Notes under the pieces: model-generated | The model's database searches: none | Told to the model about the DNA's origin: nothing | Seen by the model: the letters and a program-made list of their open reading frames with translations, nothing else | Shown: piece after piece, positions 16,647 to 25,536 of the stretch | Position numbering within the stretch: the first letter of the stretch is position 1 | Layout of the letters: each line of letters begins with the position of its first letter | Made by a program: the position numbers and the translations under genes | From: Variovorax sp. OAS795 | GTDB taxonomy: Bacteria > Pseudomonadota > Gammaproteobacteria > Burkholderiales > Burkholderiaceae_C | Direction of reading: 5' to 3' | Assembly: GCF_040546685.1 (NCBI RefSeq) | Contig: NZ_JBEPOH010000001.1 | Coordinates: 2,542,001 to 2,606,000 of the forward strand | DNA: 64,000 bases

Positions 16647-17819
16647 ATGGACACTTTCTTCGGTCCGGGAGTCGCCGTCGTGGACACGGTCCTCAACACC
16701 ACCGGCGGCAGCGTCGTCGTCTGGAGCGCCGATCCACAGGCCTACAGCAGCGACCACGAGCGCGCCACGCGCAAGAATTTTGCAGAGCGGCTCGCGGCGC
16801 TGAAGCAGTTCCGCTTCGCGGGCGAGTACGACGCCTCGCGCGCGCACGAGAACACGCCGCTGTACTTCGTGCCGAGCGATACCGTCTCCAGCACGCAGCT
16901 GGCGCGCTCGCTCGGCATCTCGACGCTGCACGACCTGTTCGGCGGGGTGGTTCCCTATCCCTTCGTCGCCACCAAGGCCATCACGCATCCGCTCGCCGGA
17001 CGGGCGGCCGCCTGTCCCGAAGGCTGGGCGCCGGCGTTCGCAGCAGCCGTGTCGGACGCGGTGCTCGAAGGCTACTCGGCGTTCTCGCTGGAGGACGCGC
17101 GATGGGCGGGGCGCCAGCTGCTGGAGAACGGCCCGGTGCGCGTCAAGCCCGTGTGCGCCACCGGGGGCCGCGGCCAGACGATGGTCGCCGGCGCCGAGGC
17201 GCTGGACGCCTGCCTGGCGGCCATGGACGAGCGCGAGATCGCGGCCAACGGCGTGGTCATCGAGGAGAACCTCGAGAACCCCGACACCTTCAGCGTGGGG
17301 CAGGTGATCGTCGACGAGCTGGTCGTGAGCTACTACGGGCGCCAGCGCATGACTCGGGACAACGCGGGGCAGAGCGTCTATGGCGGCTCCGACCTCACGC
17401 TCGCGCGCGGCAATTTCGATGCGTTGCTCGCCCGCACCGCGCCGCCTCCGGCGCTGGGCCTGGCCATCGAGCAGGCGCGGCGCTATCACCAGGCGGTGAT
17501 CGATTGCTTCCCGGGCTTCTTTGCCTCGCGCGTGAACTACGACGTGGCGCAGGGCGCGGGTGCCGGCGGCCAGCGGCGCTCGGGCGTGCTGGAGCAGTCG
17601 TGGCGCGTCGGCGGCGCAACCGGCGCCGAGATGGTGGCCATCGAATCCTTCTGGCGCGATCCGGCGCTCGACCGGATGCGCGTTTCATGCTTCGAGGCGT
17701 ATGGTGAGGCCGCGCCGATCCCGGCCGATGCCCAGGTGCACTACCGCGGCATCGACAGCCAGACGGGGCACCTCACCAAATACGCATTGCACAAGCCGTA
17801 TGACAGCGACACGACATAA
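16647..17819 (+). CDS. DUF3182 family protein
   Basis: A 390-residue protein matching the DUF3182 pattern as I recognise it: a short N-terminal domain with SSDHERATRKNFAERLAALK, then a large domain with RVKPVCATGGRGQTMV and IEENLENPDTFSVGQ that resembles an ATP-grasp core (Lys/Arg, Glu and Gly-rich loop). ATP-grasp activity is inference. It overlaps the following hydrolase gene by 20 bases, so translation is coupled, and it sits among SDR and hydrolase genes. Function not established. Confidence 0.7.
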   Translation: MDTFFGPGVAVVDTVLNTTGGSVVVWSADPQAYSSDHERATRKNFAERLAALKQFRFAGEYDASRAHENTPLYFVPSDTVSSTQLARSLGISTLHDLFGGVVPYPFVATKAITHPLAGRAAACPEGWAPAFAAAVSDAVLEGYSAFSLEDARWAGRQLLENGPVRVKPVCATGGRGQTMVAGAEALDACLAAMDEREIAANGVVIEENLENPDTFSVGQVIVDELVVSYYGRQRMTRDNAGQSVYGGSDLTLARGNFDALLARTAPPPALGLAIEQARRYHQAVIDCFPGFFASRVNYDVAQGAGAGGQRRSGVLEQSWRVGGATGAEMVAIESFWRDPALDRMRVSCFEAYGEAAPIPADAQVHYRGIDSQTGHLTKYALHKPYDSDTT

Positions 17820-18579
17820 CTTCATCGACATATCGGTAGACGGACAGCACATTGCCGGAACGCTGGTTGCCGCTTCCACCATGGTGCCCGGCGTTCTGCT
17901 GGTCCACGGCTGGGATGGCAGCCAGGAGCAGTACATCGCGCGCGCACACGAGATCGCCGCGCTCGGCTGCGTCTGCCTCACCTTCGACCTGCGCGGCCAC
18001 GCGCGCCATGCCTCGCTGCGCCAGGAGGTCACCCGCGAGGACAACCTGCGCGACGTGCTCGCCGCCTACGACACGCTCATCAGCCACCCGACCGTGGACC
18101 CCAACGCCATCGCCATCGTGGGCAGCAGCTACGGGGGCTACCTGGCGGCGCTGGTGAGCGCCATGCGGCCGGTGCGCTGGCTCGCGCTGCGGGCACCGGC
18201 GCTCTACCGCGACCGCGAGTGGCTGGCGCCCAAGGGGCAGCTGAGCCGGCCCGACCTCGTGGCCTACCGGCGCACGCTGGTCGGTCCGCGCGACAACCGT
18301 GCGCTGGCCGCTTGCGAAGCGTTCACGGGTGACGTGCTGATCGTCGAGTCGGAGCACGACCAGATCGTGCCGCACCCCGTGATCGAGAACTACCTGGGCG
18401 CGTTCAAGCGCGTCCGGTCCGCCACCTACCGCGTGCTTTCGGACGCCGACCATGCGCTCTCGAAACAGGCGCACCGCCAAGCCTATGGGCAGCTGCTCGT
18501 GTCCTGGATGACCGAGATGACCATCGGCGCCCGGGCGACCGGCGCCATGACGCGGCCCGTGGCCGCGAGTCCTGCATAG
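17800..18579 (+). CDS. Alpha/beta hydrolase
   Basis: A 259-residue enzyme of the dienelactone-hydrolase/prolyl-oligopeptidase-like branch. The nucleophile lies in 'GSSYGGY' (Ser near residue 109), the oxyanion strand in 'VLLVHGWDG', the acid in 'VESEHDQIVPH', and the His in 'SDADHALS'. ATG 17800 lies inside the DUF3182 gene end (20-base overlap). It is cytosolic, since no signal peptide is seen. Substrate unknown; coupling to DUF3182 suggests a shared pathway. Confidence 0.8.
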   Translation: MTATRHNFIDISVDGQHIAGTLVAASTMVPGVLLVHGWDGSQEQYIARAHEIAALGCVCLTFDLRGHARHASLRQEVTREDNLRDVLAAYDTLISHPTVDPNAIAIVGSSYGGYLAALVSAMRPVRWLALRAPALYRDREWLAPKGQLSRPDLVAYRRTLVGPRDNRALAACEAFTGDVLIVESEHDQIVPHPVIENYLGAFKRVRSATYRVLSDADHALSKQAHRQAYGQLLVSWMTEMTIGARATGAMTRPVAASPA

Positions 18580-18588
18580 GAGATTCCC

Positions 18589-19074
18589 ATGAAGACAGCA
18601 AACCCGCGGCCGCTGCCGGTGCTGCGAACCGGGCTCGCGGCCGGTACCCTGGCAAGCCTTGCCTCCACCGGGGCGCTGATGCTGTGCGGCCGCCGCGAGG
18701 CCGGCAGCATGGTGGCGCCGACCAATGCCACCAGCCACTGGCTCTGGGGCGACCAGGCCTTCGAGGTGCGCGAGCCCACCCTCAAGCACACCGGGATCGG
18801 CTACGCCACGCACCATGCGAGCGCCATCTTCTGGGCGCTGCTCTACGCCTGGCTGCATGCCAGCCGCCACCCGGCCCAGTCGGTGCCCGCGGCGCTTGCG
18901 AGCGCTGGTGCCGCCACGGCGGTGGCCTGCGCGGTCGACTACACGATCACCCCCAAGCGGCTCACGCCGGGTTTCGAGCACCATCTTTCCAGGCGCTCGA
19001 TGGGCATCGTCTACGGGCTCTTCGCGGTGGGATTGGCCGCGGGCTGCCTGTTGGCGCAGCGCGGGCGCGGGTAG
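18589..19074 (+). CDS. Membrane protein, unknown function
   Basis: A 161-residue protein with about four membrane helices (about 13-33, 78-95, 100-120 and 136-156). The second helix is preceded by 'HTGIGYATHHASAIFWALLY', rich in His and possibly ligand-binding. The start ATG 18589 has AGGAG at 18578-18582 overlapping the hydrolase stop region. It is the last gene of the SDR-DUF3182-hydrolase run. No family assigned with confidence. Confidence 0.6.
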   Translation: MKTANPRPLPVLRTGLAAGTLASLASTGALMLCGRREAGSMVAPTNATSHWLWGDQAFEVREPTLKHTGIGYATHHASAIFWALLYAWLHASRHPAQSVPAALASAGAATAVACAVDYTITPKRLTPGFEHHLSRRSMGIVYGLFAVGLAAGCLLAQRGRG

Positions 19075-19170
19075 TGCGCCGTGCTACGTGCACACAAGGA
19101 GCTTTCCTACGCCGTGCCGCTTTCAGTCCTTCCATCGTTCAGCTTCCATCAACCCAACCGGAGCCCCACG

Positions 19171-19668
19171 ATGCCCACCTCCACAAAGCGTGCAGCAGCC
19201 GATGCCTGCAGCCTCCTCGACACCGACCACCGCAACGTCAAGAAGTTGTTCAAGGAGTACGAGGAGCTGACCCAGTCGAAAGCTGCCAGTGCGCAGCAGA
19301 AAAAGCGTGAACTCGCAACCCAGATCTGCAACGAGCTGACCGTCCATGCGCAGATCGAGGAAGAAATCTTCTACCCCGCCTTGCGCGAGGCGATCAAGGA
19401 AACCGATCTGCTGGACGAGGCCGAGGTCGAGCATGGCAGTGCCAAGGAACTGATCGCGCAGATCGAATCGGCCACCGACGTGGACGAGAAGTTCGACGCC
19501 AAGGTCATCGTGCTGGGCGAGTACATCGACCACCACGTCAAGGAAGAGCGCAACGAGATCTTCGTCAAGGCACGCGCCGCCAAGGGGCTCGACCTGGTCG
19601 CCATGCGCGATCAGCTTGCCACGCGCAAGGAAGAGCTGATGGAAGAACTCACCGGCATGACCGCCTGA
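19171..19668 (+). CDS. Hemerythrin-domain protein
   Basis: A 165-residue soluble protein with the diiron hemerythrin ligand pattern: His in LDTDHRNV, H-x3-E in VHAQIEEEIFYP, His in EVEHGSAKEL, and HH-x4-E in YIDHHVKEERNEIF. Bacterial members bind O2 or sense O2, NO or iron. Its C-terminus is charged and helical. It is followed by a strong terminator and then a second hemerythrin gene that is more diverged. Confidence 0.85.
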   Translation: MPTSTKRAAADACSLLDTDHRNVKKLFKEYEELTQSKAASAQQKKRELATQICNELTVHAQIEEEIFYPALREAIKETDLLDEAEVEHGSAKELIAQIESATDVDEKFDAKVIVLGEYIDHHVKEERNEIFVKARAAKGLDLVAMRDQLATRKEELMEELTGMTA

Positions 19669-19691
19669 GCGGCCGTCCTGCAGCAGCCACC

Positions 19692-19733
19692 GACACCTCC
19701 CGGCCGGTCGCCGGCCGGGGTGTCTTCTTTTTT
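19692..19733 (+). terminator. Rho-independent terminator after the first hemerythrin gene
   Basis: GACACC and CCCGGCCGG pair across a TCG loop with CCGGCCGGG and GTGTC, leaving one small bulge, and are followed by a T-rich run (TTCTTTTTT). This is one of the clearest terminators in the window. It separates the two hemerythrin genes into different transcripts, or attenuates the second. Confidence 0.85.
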
Positions 19734-19753
19734 ATCCCGCCCCGGAGCTCACC

Positions 19754-20353
19754 ATGACAAGCATCGTCTCCCGGCTGTTTCCCACGGCGACCAACATGAT
19801 TCGCCTGGATCACACGCATGTGCTCTCCACTTTCCACCAGTACAAGGCCAGCGCGCCGTCGCGCGTGAAGAAGGGCCTGGTCAACACCATCTGCACCGCG
19901 CTCGAAATCCATGCCCAGCTCGAGGAAGAAATCTTCTATCCCGAGATGCGCAAGGTCTGCGACGACGAGCGCATCACGAAGTCGCTCGACGAGCACTCCG
20001 AGATGCGCCGCCTCATCGGCCTCTTGCGCACCATGGAGCCCGAAGCGCGCGACTATGACGAGACGCTGACGTCGCTGATGCGCGACGTGATGCACCACGT
20101 GGCCGACGAGGAAACCATCTTGCTGCCCGCGGCCGAGAAGCTGCTCGAGGACAGGCTCGGCGAGCTGGGCGCGCAGATGACCAAGCGCCGGCTGCAGCTC
20201 GCGGGGCCGCGCACCGGCGAGATCGCGCTCGACATGGGCCGCGCGGCATCGGGCAATACCGCGGCGATTGCAATGGTCGGGTTGGCCGCCGCCGGCCTGC
20301 TGCTGGCGCGGCGTTCGGGCCCTTTGCGGCGGCGCTGGCACGCGCGCGCCTGA
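19754..20353 (+). CDS. Hemerythrin-domain protein with C-terminal membrane anchor
   Basis: A 199-residue protein. The iron ligands resemble those of its neighbour: IRLDHTHV, IHAQLEEEIFYP, LDEHSEMRRL and MHHVADEETILLP. After the four-helix domain, residues about 170-187 form a hydrophobic helix (AAIAMVGLAAAGLLLA) with a positively charged end (RRSGPLRRRWH), so it is probably a tail-anchored inner-membrane protein with a cytosolic hemerythrin domain. CGGAG precedes the ATG. It converges with the amine oxidase gene 11 bases away. Confidence 0.8.
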   Translation: MTSIVSRLFPTATNMIRLDHTHVLSTFHQYKASAPSRVKKGLVNTICTALEIHAQLEEEIFYPEMRKVCDDERITKSLDEHSEMRRLIGLLRTMEPEARDYDETLTSLMRDVMHHVADEETILLPAAEKLLEDRLGELGAQMTKRRLQLAGPRTGEIALDMGRAASGNTAAIAMVGLAAAGLLLARRSGPLRRRWHARA

Positions 20354-20363
20354 CCGGGGCGCC

Positions 20364-21677
20364 CTACAGCATGTCCCGCAGGCGGTAGTACAGCATTCCC
20401 AGCACCAGCGCCGGCGTGCGCAGCATGGTGCCGCCAGGGAAGGCGTGGTGCCCGATGCGGGCGAAGAGATCGAAGCGTTCGGCCTGCCCCGCGATCGCCT
20501 CGGCCGCCAGCTTGCCCGCCATGCCGGTGAGCGCGAGGCCGTGGCCGGAGAAGCCTTGCAGGTAGTAGATGTTGGTGCCCAGGCGCCCGAAGTCCGGCGC
20601 CTGGTTCATCGTGATGTCGACGAAGCCGCCCCATGCGTGGTCGATGCCCAGGTCCGAAAGCTGCGGAAACACCGCGAGCATGCTCTTGCGGATCTTCTCG
20701 ATGAGGTTGCGCGGCGTCCTGGCGCTGTAGCTGTCGCCCGAGCCGAACAGCAGGCGATGGTCCGCGCTGAGGCGGAAGTAGTCGAGGACGAAGTTGGTGT
20801 CCGACGCCGCTGGCCGGCCGCGCATGAGCGCATCGGCGCGGTCCTTGCCCATGGGCTCGGTGGCGATCATGTAGGTGCCCACGGGCATGATGCGCGACGA
20901 CACCTCGGGCGCCACGTCGTCGCCGTATTCGGCCAGGTACACGTTGCCCGCCAGCACCACGAAGCTGCACCGCACCTCGCCCTGCGCGGTCTTGACCACG
21001 GGGCGAGGCCCGCGCTCGATCACCTGGGCCGCCGAGTTCTCGTGCAGCTGTGCGCCCGCGGCGCGCGCCGCACCCGCCAGGCCGAGCGAATATTTCAGCG
21101 GATGCAGGTGGCCCGAGCGCGCATCGAAGGTGCCGGCGTGGAAACGTTCACTGGCCACGCGCTCTGCGACTTCCCTCGGGCCCAGCCATTGGAGTGGGTA
21201 GCCGTGCACACGCTGCACATGGTCCATCCATGCGCGGAGCGCGCGCGACTTCGACGGCTTGACCGACAGATTGAGATAGCCGGGCTGCCAGTCGCAGTCG
21301 ATCGCGTAGCTCGCGATCCGCTCCTGCATCAGGTCCAGTCCTTCGACCGAGATGTTCCAGGCCCGGCGCACGTCCTCGGGCGAGAACTGGTCTTCGATGG
21401 CTTCTTCGCCATCCGAGCCGAAGCCCACGATCACCTGGCCGCCGTTGCGCCCCGATGCGCCCCAGCCGACGCGCTGCGCCTCCAGCAGCACCACGGCAAA
21501 GCCGCGCAGCGCAAGCTCGAGCGCCGCCGACAAGCCCGCAAGTCCGCCGCCCACCACGCAGACATCGGCCGTGGCAATGCCTTCGAGCGGACGCGCGGCC
21601 TCGAACCGCACGGCCCGCTCGACGCTGGCTTCGTAGTATGAATTCTCGACGACGCCGAGTTCCTTGCGCAGCAGCAA
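20364..21677 (-). CDS. puuB: FAD-dependent amine oxidase (gamma-glutamylputrescine oxidase type)
   Basis: A 437-residue DAO-family flavoprotein. The FAD-binding Rossmann motif VCVVGGGLAGLSAALELA (about 39-56) and GWGASGRNGGQV match the PuuB/OrdL branch, and the C-terminus (YYLQGFSGHGLALTGMAGKLAAEA) is the FAD-contacting end. Members oxidise N-alkyl amines such as gamma-glutamylputrescine. The start is TTG 21677, right after the TGA of the homospermidine synthase gene, so coupled translation is likely. The polyamine context supports a putrescine-type substrate, but the exact one is inference. Confidence 0.75.
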   Translation of the reverse strand: MLLRKELGVVENSYYEASVERAVRFEAARPLEGIATADVCVVGGGLAGLSAALELALRGFAVVLLEAQRVGWGASGRNGGQVIVGFGSDGEEAIEDQFSPEDVRRAWNISVEGLDLMQERIASYAIDCDWQPGYLNLSVKPSKSRALRAWMDHVQRVHGYPLQWLGPREVAERVASERFHAGTFDARSGHLHPLKYSLGLAGAARAAGAQLHENSAAQVIERGPRPVVKTAQGEVRCSFVVLAGNVYLAEYGDDVAPEVSSRIMPVGTYMIATEPMGKDRADALMRGRPAASDTNFVLDYFRLSADHRLLFGSGDSYSARTPRNLIEKIRKSMLAVFPQLSDLGIDHAWGGFVDITMNQAPDFGRLGTNIYYLQGFSGHGLALTGMAGKLAAEAIAGQAERFDLFARIGHHAFPGGTMLRTPALVLGMLYYRLRDML

Positions 21678-23102
21678 TCACGTCACCCGGAAGTTGAGAA
21701 ACTGCCAAGGGTCGTCCTTGTCGGTCTCTTCCTTGAACAGCGGGCTGCGGTCCTTGAGCGGCGTCCAGTCGCCATACACGCCCACCACTTCGCCGAGGTA
21801 GGGCAGGGCCGCCTCCAGCACCACGCGGTGGTCCAGGTCGTCGGGTTCCACCAGGCCCGCATCCGGGTTGCGCAGGGCCCACAGCATCCCGCCCAGGATG
21901 CCGGCCACCACCTGCAGGCTGGTGGCGCTGTTGGCGGGCGCGAGTTCGCGTGCCTGTTCGATGGTGAGCCGCGAGCCATACCAGTAGACGCCCTTGGGAT
22001 TGCCCATCAGCAGCACGCCCAGTTCGTCCATGCCGTGGACGATCTCGTCGCGCACGATGCGCTGGCGGTGCTGCAGCTGCCAGTTCTTGCCCGCCACTTC
22101 ATGCAGCGAGAGCACGGCGTCGTCGCAGGGGTGGTAGGCGTAGTGAACGGTGGGACGGTACACCACCTCGCCGTCCTTGCGCAGCGTGAGGTGGTCGGCA
22201 ATGGAGATCGATTCGGCATGCGTGACCAGGAAGCCGTGGTACGGGCCCTCGATCGGCGTCCAGCTGCGCACCCGCGTGCCGATGCCGGGACGTGCAAGGT
22301 AGATGGCGGCATCGCTGCCGAAGCCATGGCGCGCCGCATCGGCCGGCCAGTGCCGCTCGTGCGTGCCCCATCCGAGTTCGGCCGGCTGCAGCCCTTCGTC
22401 GACGAAGCCATCGACCGACCAGGTGTTGACGAACTCGTTGCGCTCCTTGCGCTGGCGCGCGACCTGGGTGTCGCGCTCGGCGATGTGGATCACCTTGATT
22501 TCGAGCTTCTGCGCCAGCGCGGCCCATTCCTCGTAGCCCACCGGCATCGATTCGAGTTCGGCGTGGGTGTCTTCCGCGATGTTCAGCAGCGCCTGCTTGA
22601 GAAGCGCCGAAACCACGCCAGGGTTGGCGCCCTGCGTGATCACGGCCGTGGGCCCGCCACGCTTGTCGAGCCGCCAGGCCAGCACTTCCTCGCGCAGGCT
22701 GTAGTTCGAACGGCGCGAAGGCGGGAGTCCGGGGTCGTCGTAGCGGCCGCGCCAGGGCTCGTTGCAGGTGTCGAGGTAGAACGCCCCGCGTTCGCGGCAC
22801 AGCTTGATGAGCGCGAGGCTGGAAACATCGACCGAGAGGTTGACCAGGAAATCGCCCTTGCGGACCAGCGGCTCCAGCACGGCGGCAAAATTGCCTTCTT
22901 CCAGCCGCGCGGGAATGACTTCGACGCCCATTTTCTTCGCGAGGCCGGTGCGGTCCTCGCCGGGTTTCACGATCTTGATGTCCGAGGCCTCGAGGCCGAA
23001 ATGGCGCAACAGCAGGGGCAGCAGCGCCTGCCCGATGGACCCGAAGCCGATCATCGTCAGCTTGCCCCCGAAGCGCGCGAGCAGTTCGTTCTTCTTGGTC
23101 AT
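21678..23102 (-). CDS. hss: Homospermidine synthase
   Basis: A 474-residue enzyme of the saccharopine-dehydrogenase-related family. The N-terminal NAD-binding segment is TMIGFGSIGQALLPLLLRHF (about 15-34), followed by characteristic stretches YLDTCNEPW, TQGANPGVVS and NPKGVYWYGS. It makes sym-homospermidine from putrescine using NAD as a bound cofactor. ATG 23102 starts MTKKNELLARF; the open frame to 23138 is not needed. It is directly followed by an amine oxidase gene, giving a two-gene polyamine unit. Confidence 0.85.
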   Translation of the reverse strand: MTKKNELLARFGGKLTMIGFGSIGQALLPLLLRHFGLEASDIKIVKPGEDRTGLAKKMGVEVIPARLEEGNFAAVLEPLVRKGDFLVNLSVDVSSLALIKLCRERGAFYLDTCNEPWRGRYDDPGLPPSRRSNYSLREEVLAWRLDKRGGPTAVITQGANPGVVSALLKQALLNIAEDTHAELESMPVGYEEWAALAQKLEIKVIHIAERDTQVARQRKERNEFVNTWSVDGFVDEGLQPAELGWGTHERHWPADAARHGFGSDAAIYLARPGIGTRVRSWTPIEGPYHGFLVTHAESISIADHLTLRKDGEVVYRPTVHYAYHPCDDAVLSLHEVAGKNWQLQHRQRIVRDEIVHGMDELGVLLMGNPKGVYWYGSRLTIEQARELAPANSATSLQVVAGILGGMLWALRNPDAGLVEPDDLDHRVVLEAALPYLGEVVGVYGDWTPLKDRSPLFKEETDKDDPWQFLNFRVT

Positions 23103-23270
23103 TGCATACCCCCTGGATGCCGCTTTCGTTGGCCCCAATCTGTCCCCGGCGCAAGGGCGGATGCGTCAGCTTGCCTTTGCCGATGGTGTAGGAGGACTCC
23201 ATCGTCGGATTTCGCCGGGCTCATGGTAGAAACCGGCCACCTTGCGCACGTTGCGCATCGCGTCGAACCG

Positions 23271-24911
23271 ATGTCAGAAAACCTCACCCTCCGAATTTCC
23301 ACTGCCGCAACCGGCTTGCGCCGTGCCGTGGCGCTGTGGCTGCTGTTTGCGCTGGGCATGCTGTTGCTCGGCGGCTGCGCCGGCCTGCCGGCGGGCGTGG
23401 AGCGCAAGCCATCGATGGCTATCACGGACAGCGCCGACACGCTGCTGGGGCGGATGGTCGCAGCGGCATCGCCGCCGGGGCAGGACTTGAGCGGCTTCCG
23501 CCTGCTGCCGATGCCGCAGTATTCGCTGCATGCGCGCGTGGAGCTTGCGCGCCGTGCCCAGCGTTCCATCGACCTGCAGTACTACCTGGTGCAGAACGAC
23601 GAGACCGGGCGCTACCTGCTGCGCGAACTGCGCAATGCGGCAGAGCGCGGGGTGCGCGTGCGCTTGCTGGTGGACGATCTCTACACCGCGGGCGCCGACA
23701 CGCTGTTCGCGGGCCTGGCGGCGCATCCGAACGTCGAGGTGCGGATGTTCAATCCGTTTCCGGCGGGGCGGGACCGGCTGGGCACGCGCTGGACCGCCTC
23801 GCTGTTCGACTTCGACCGCGTGCACCGCCGCATGCACAACAAGCTGTTCGTGGTGGACAACACGATGGCCGTGATGGGCGGGCGCAACATCGCCAACGAA
23901 TACTTCCTGCGCGACGGCGGCTCCAACTTCATCGACATCGACACGCTGGTGGCCGGCACCGTGGTGCCGAGGCTCTCTTCGCTGTTCGACATGTACTGGA
24001 ACAGCCCTTACGTGTATCCGGTCGAATCACTGGTGTCGATGCGCGGCGCCACGCCCGAGCAGCTGCGCGCGCGCTTCGAGCAGCTGACCGGCGGGCCGGA
24101 CACGCTGCATCCCGAGCCCATCGTGTCCACCGACCTGCTGGGCAACAACGCGCTGGCCAAGGACCTGGACGAAGGCGTGCTGTCGCTGGCCTGGGCACGC
24201 GCCGAGGCATACGCCGACGCGCCCGCCAAGGCGCTGGGCCCCACGGACGAAGCCCGCGGCCTGCCGGCCGACGAGTCGACCGACAGCGTGCTCTACAACG
24301 TGCGGCGCTACATACGCGGCGCGCAGCACGAGGTCCTGCAGACCACGCCCTACCTGATCCCGGGACGCGGCGGCATGGAATCGATCCGCACCGTGCGGCA
24401 GAAGGGCGTGGGCTACACCATCGTCACCAACTCGCTCGCGGCCACGGACGAATCGCTGGTGCACATCGGCTATCGCCGCTACCGGCCCGAGATGCTGCGC
24501 CTGGGTGTCGAACTCTACGAGCTCAGCCCCAAGCGCGTGGAGGAAACCCGGCGCTTCGGCATGTACGGCTCGGCCAGCGGCCGGCTGCACGGCAAGTCGG
24601 CGGTGGTCGACCGCAACATCGTCTTCATCGGGTCGATGAATTTCGATCCGCGCTCGATGCTGCACAACACCGAGATCGGCATCTTCATCTTCAGCCCGCA
24701 GATCGCGCAGCAGCTCACCAGCCTGATCGGGTTCATCCGCCTGGACGGCGCCTACCAGCTGCAGCTGGGGCCGCGCGGCGGCATCGAGTGGGTGAGTCCG
24801 GCGTCGGGGGACGGCGCCGACACCATCCTGCACGTGGAACCGGAAACCGATTTCTGGGCGCGCTGGAAGCTGGAGCTGTTCGCCCCGCTGGTGCCGGAGA
24901 GCCTGCTCTGA
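23271..24911 (+). CDS. Phospholipase D-family lipoprotein, cardiolipin-synthase-like
   Basis: A 546-residue protein with a signal peptide and lipobox (LGGC, Cys36), then two HKD catalytic motifs: HNKLFVVD (H189, K191, D196) and HGKSAVVD near residue 440, each followed by the usual N or S (GGRN, GSMN). This resembles ClsC-type enzymes that join phospholipids to make cardiolipin, or a periplasmic phospholipase D. Lipidation would place it on the outer face of the inner membrane or in the outer membrane. The frame opens at 23222, but ATG 23271 gives the signal peptide. Confidence 0.8.
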   Translation: MSENLTLRISTAATGLRRAVALWLLFALGMLLLGGCAGLPAGVERKPSMAITDSADTLLGRMVAAASPPGQDLSGFRLLPMPQYSLHARVELARRAQRSIDLQYYLVQNDETGRYLLRELRNAAERGVRVRLLVDDLYTAGADTLFAGLAAHPNVEVRMFNPFPAGRDRLGTRWTASLFDFDRVHRRMHNKLFVVDNTMAVMGGRNIANEYFLRDGGSNFIDIDTLVAGTVVPRLSSLFDMYWNSPYVYPVESLVSMRGATPEQLRARFEQLTGGPDTLHPEPIVSTDLLGNNALAKDLDEGVLSLAWARAEAYADAPAKALGPTDEARGLPADESTDSVLYNVRRYIRGAQHEVLQTTPYLIPGRGGMESIRTVRQKGVGYTIVTNSLAATDESLVHIGYRRYRPEMLRLGVELYELSPKRVEETRRFGMYGSASGRLHGKSAVVDRNIVFIGSMNFDPRSMLHNTEIGIFIFSPQIAQQLTSLIGFIRLDGAYQLQLGPRGGIEWVSPASGDGADTILHVEPETDFWARWKLELFAPLVPESLL

Positions 24912-24924
24912 GGCGCGCTGCGCG

Positions 24925-25428
24925 CTAGTGCTGCAGGCGCCCGCTGAGGTAGGGCTCGGGATCGACGGCGGTGCCGTTCTTGCGGATCTCGAAGTGCACC
25001 TTCACGCGGTCGGTGTCGCTCTTGCCCATCTCGGCGATCTTCTGGCCCTGCCGCACGACCGCGTTCTCCTTCACGAGGATGGTCTGCGCATGCGCGTAGG
25101 CGGTCAGGAAGGTCTCGTTGTGCTTGATGATGACCATGTTGCCGTAGCTGCGCAGCTCGCCGCCCACGTACACCACGCGGCCGTCGGCCGAGGCGACGAT
25201 CGGGTCGCCGGCATTGCCCGCGATGTCGAGGCCCTTGTTGCGCACGCCGTCGAACCGGGCAATGGTGGTGCCGGCCGCGGGGCGGATGAACATGGCCTGC
25301 GGCTGCTGGACCGGCGGCGGTATGTTCACGCCGGGCCGCGGGGGCGGCAGCGGGGTGGTGCAGGCGGCCAGGCCGGCCGCCAGGAGAACGGCGGCGCCGG
25401 TACGGAAAGCGAATTGTTGAAGGTGCAT
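24925..25428 (-). CDS. NlpD-like M23 lipoprotein, degenerate LytM domain
   Basis: A 167-residue lipoprotein (lipobox LAAC, Cys about 22). After a Pro-rich linker comes a LytM/M23 domain very close to E. coli NlpD in wording: NKGLDIAG, ASADGRVVYVG, YGNMVIIKHN, AYAH and KVHFEIR. As in NlpD, the first zinc ligand His is replaced by Asn, so it should be non-catalytic and act as an activator of a cell-division amidase. It lacks the LysM domain of NlpD and is much shorter. It ends 14 bases from the convergent PLD-family gene. Confidence 0.75.
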   Translation of the reverse strand: MHLQQFAFRTGAAVLLAAGLAACTTPLPPPRPGVNIPPPVQQPQAMFIRPAAGTTIARFDGVRNKGLDIAGNAGDPIVASADGRVVYVGGELRSYGNMVIIKHNETFLTAYAHAQTILVKENAVVRQGQKIAEMGKSDTDRVKVHFEIRKNGTAVDPEPYLSGRLQH

Positions 25429-25536
25429 GGCTCTGTTGGAACGATTTCGTTGCGGAGGGTTCCTTGGGGTCGGCGCGCCTTGCGAGCCACCGCGGCGCAT
25501 GCTAGCAAACTCGCGAAAGCTGCCCGCCGGGGGCAG

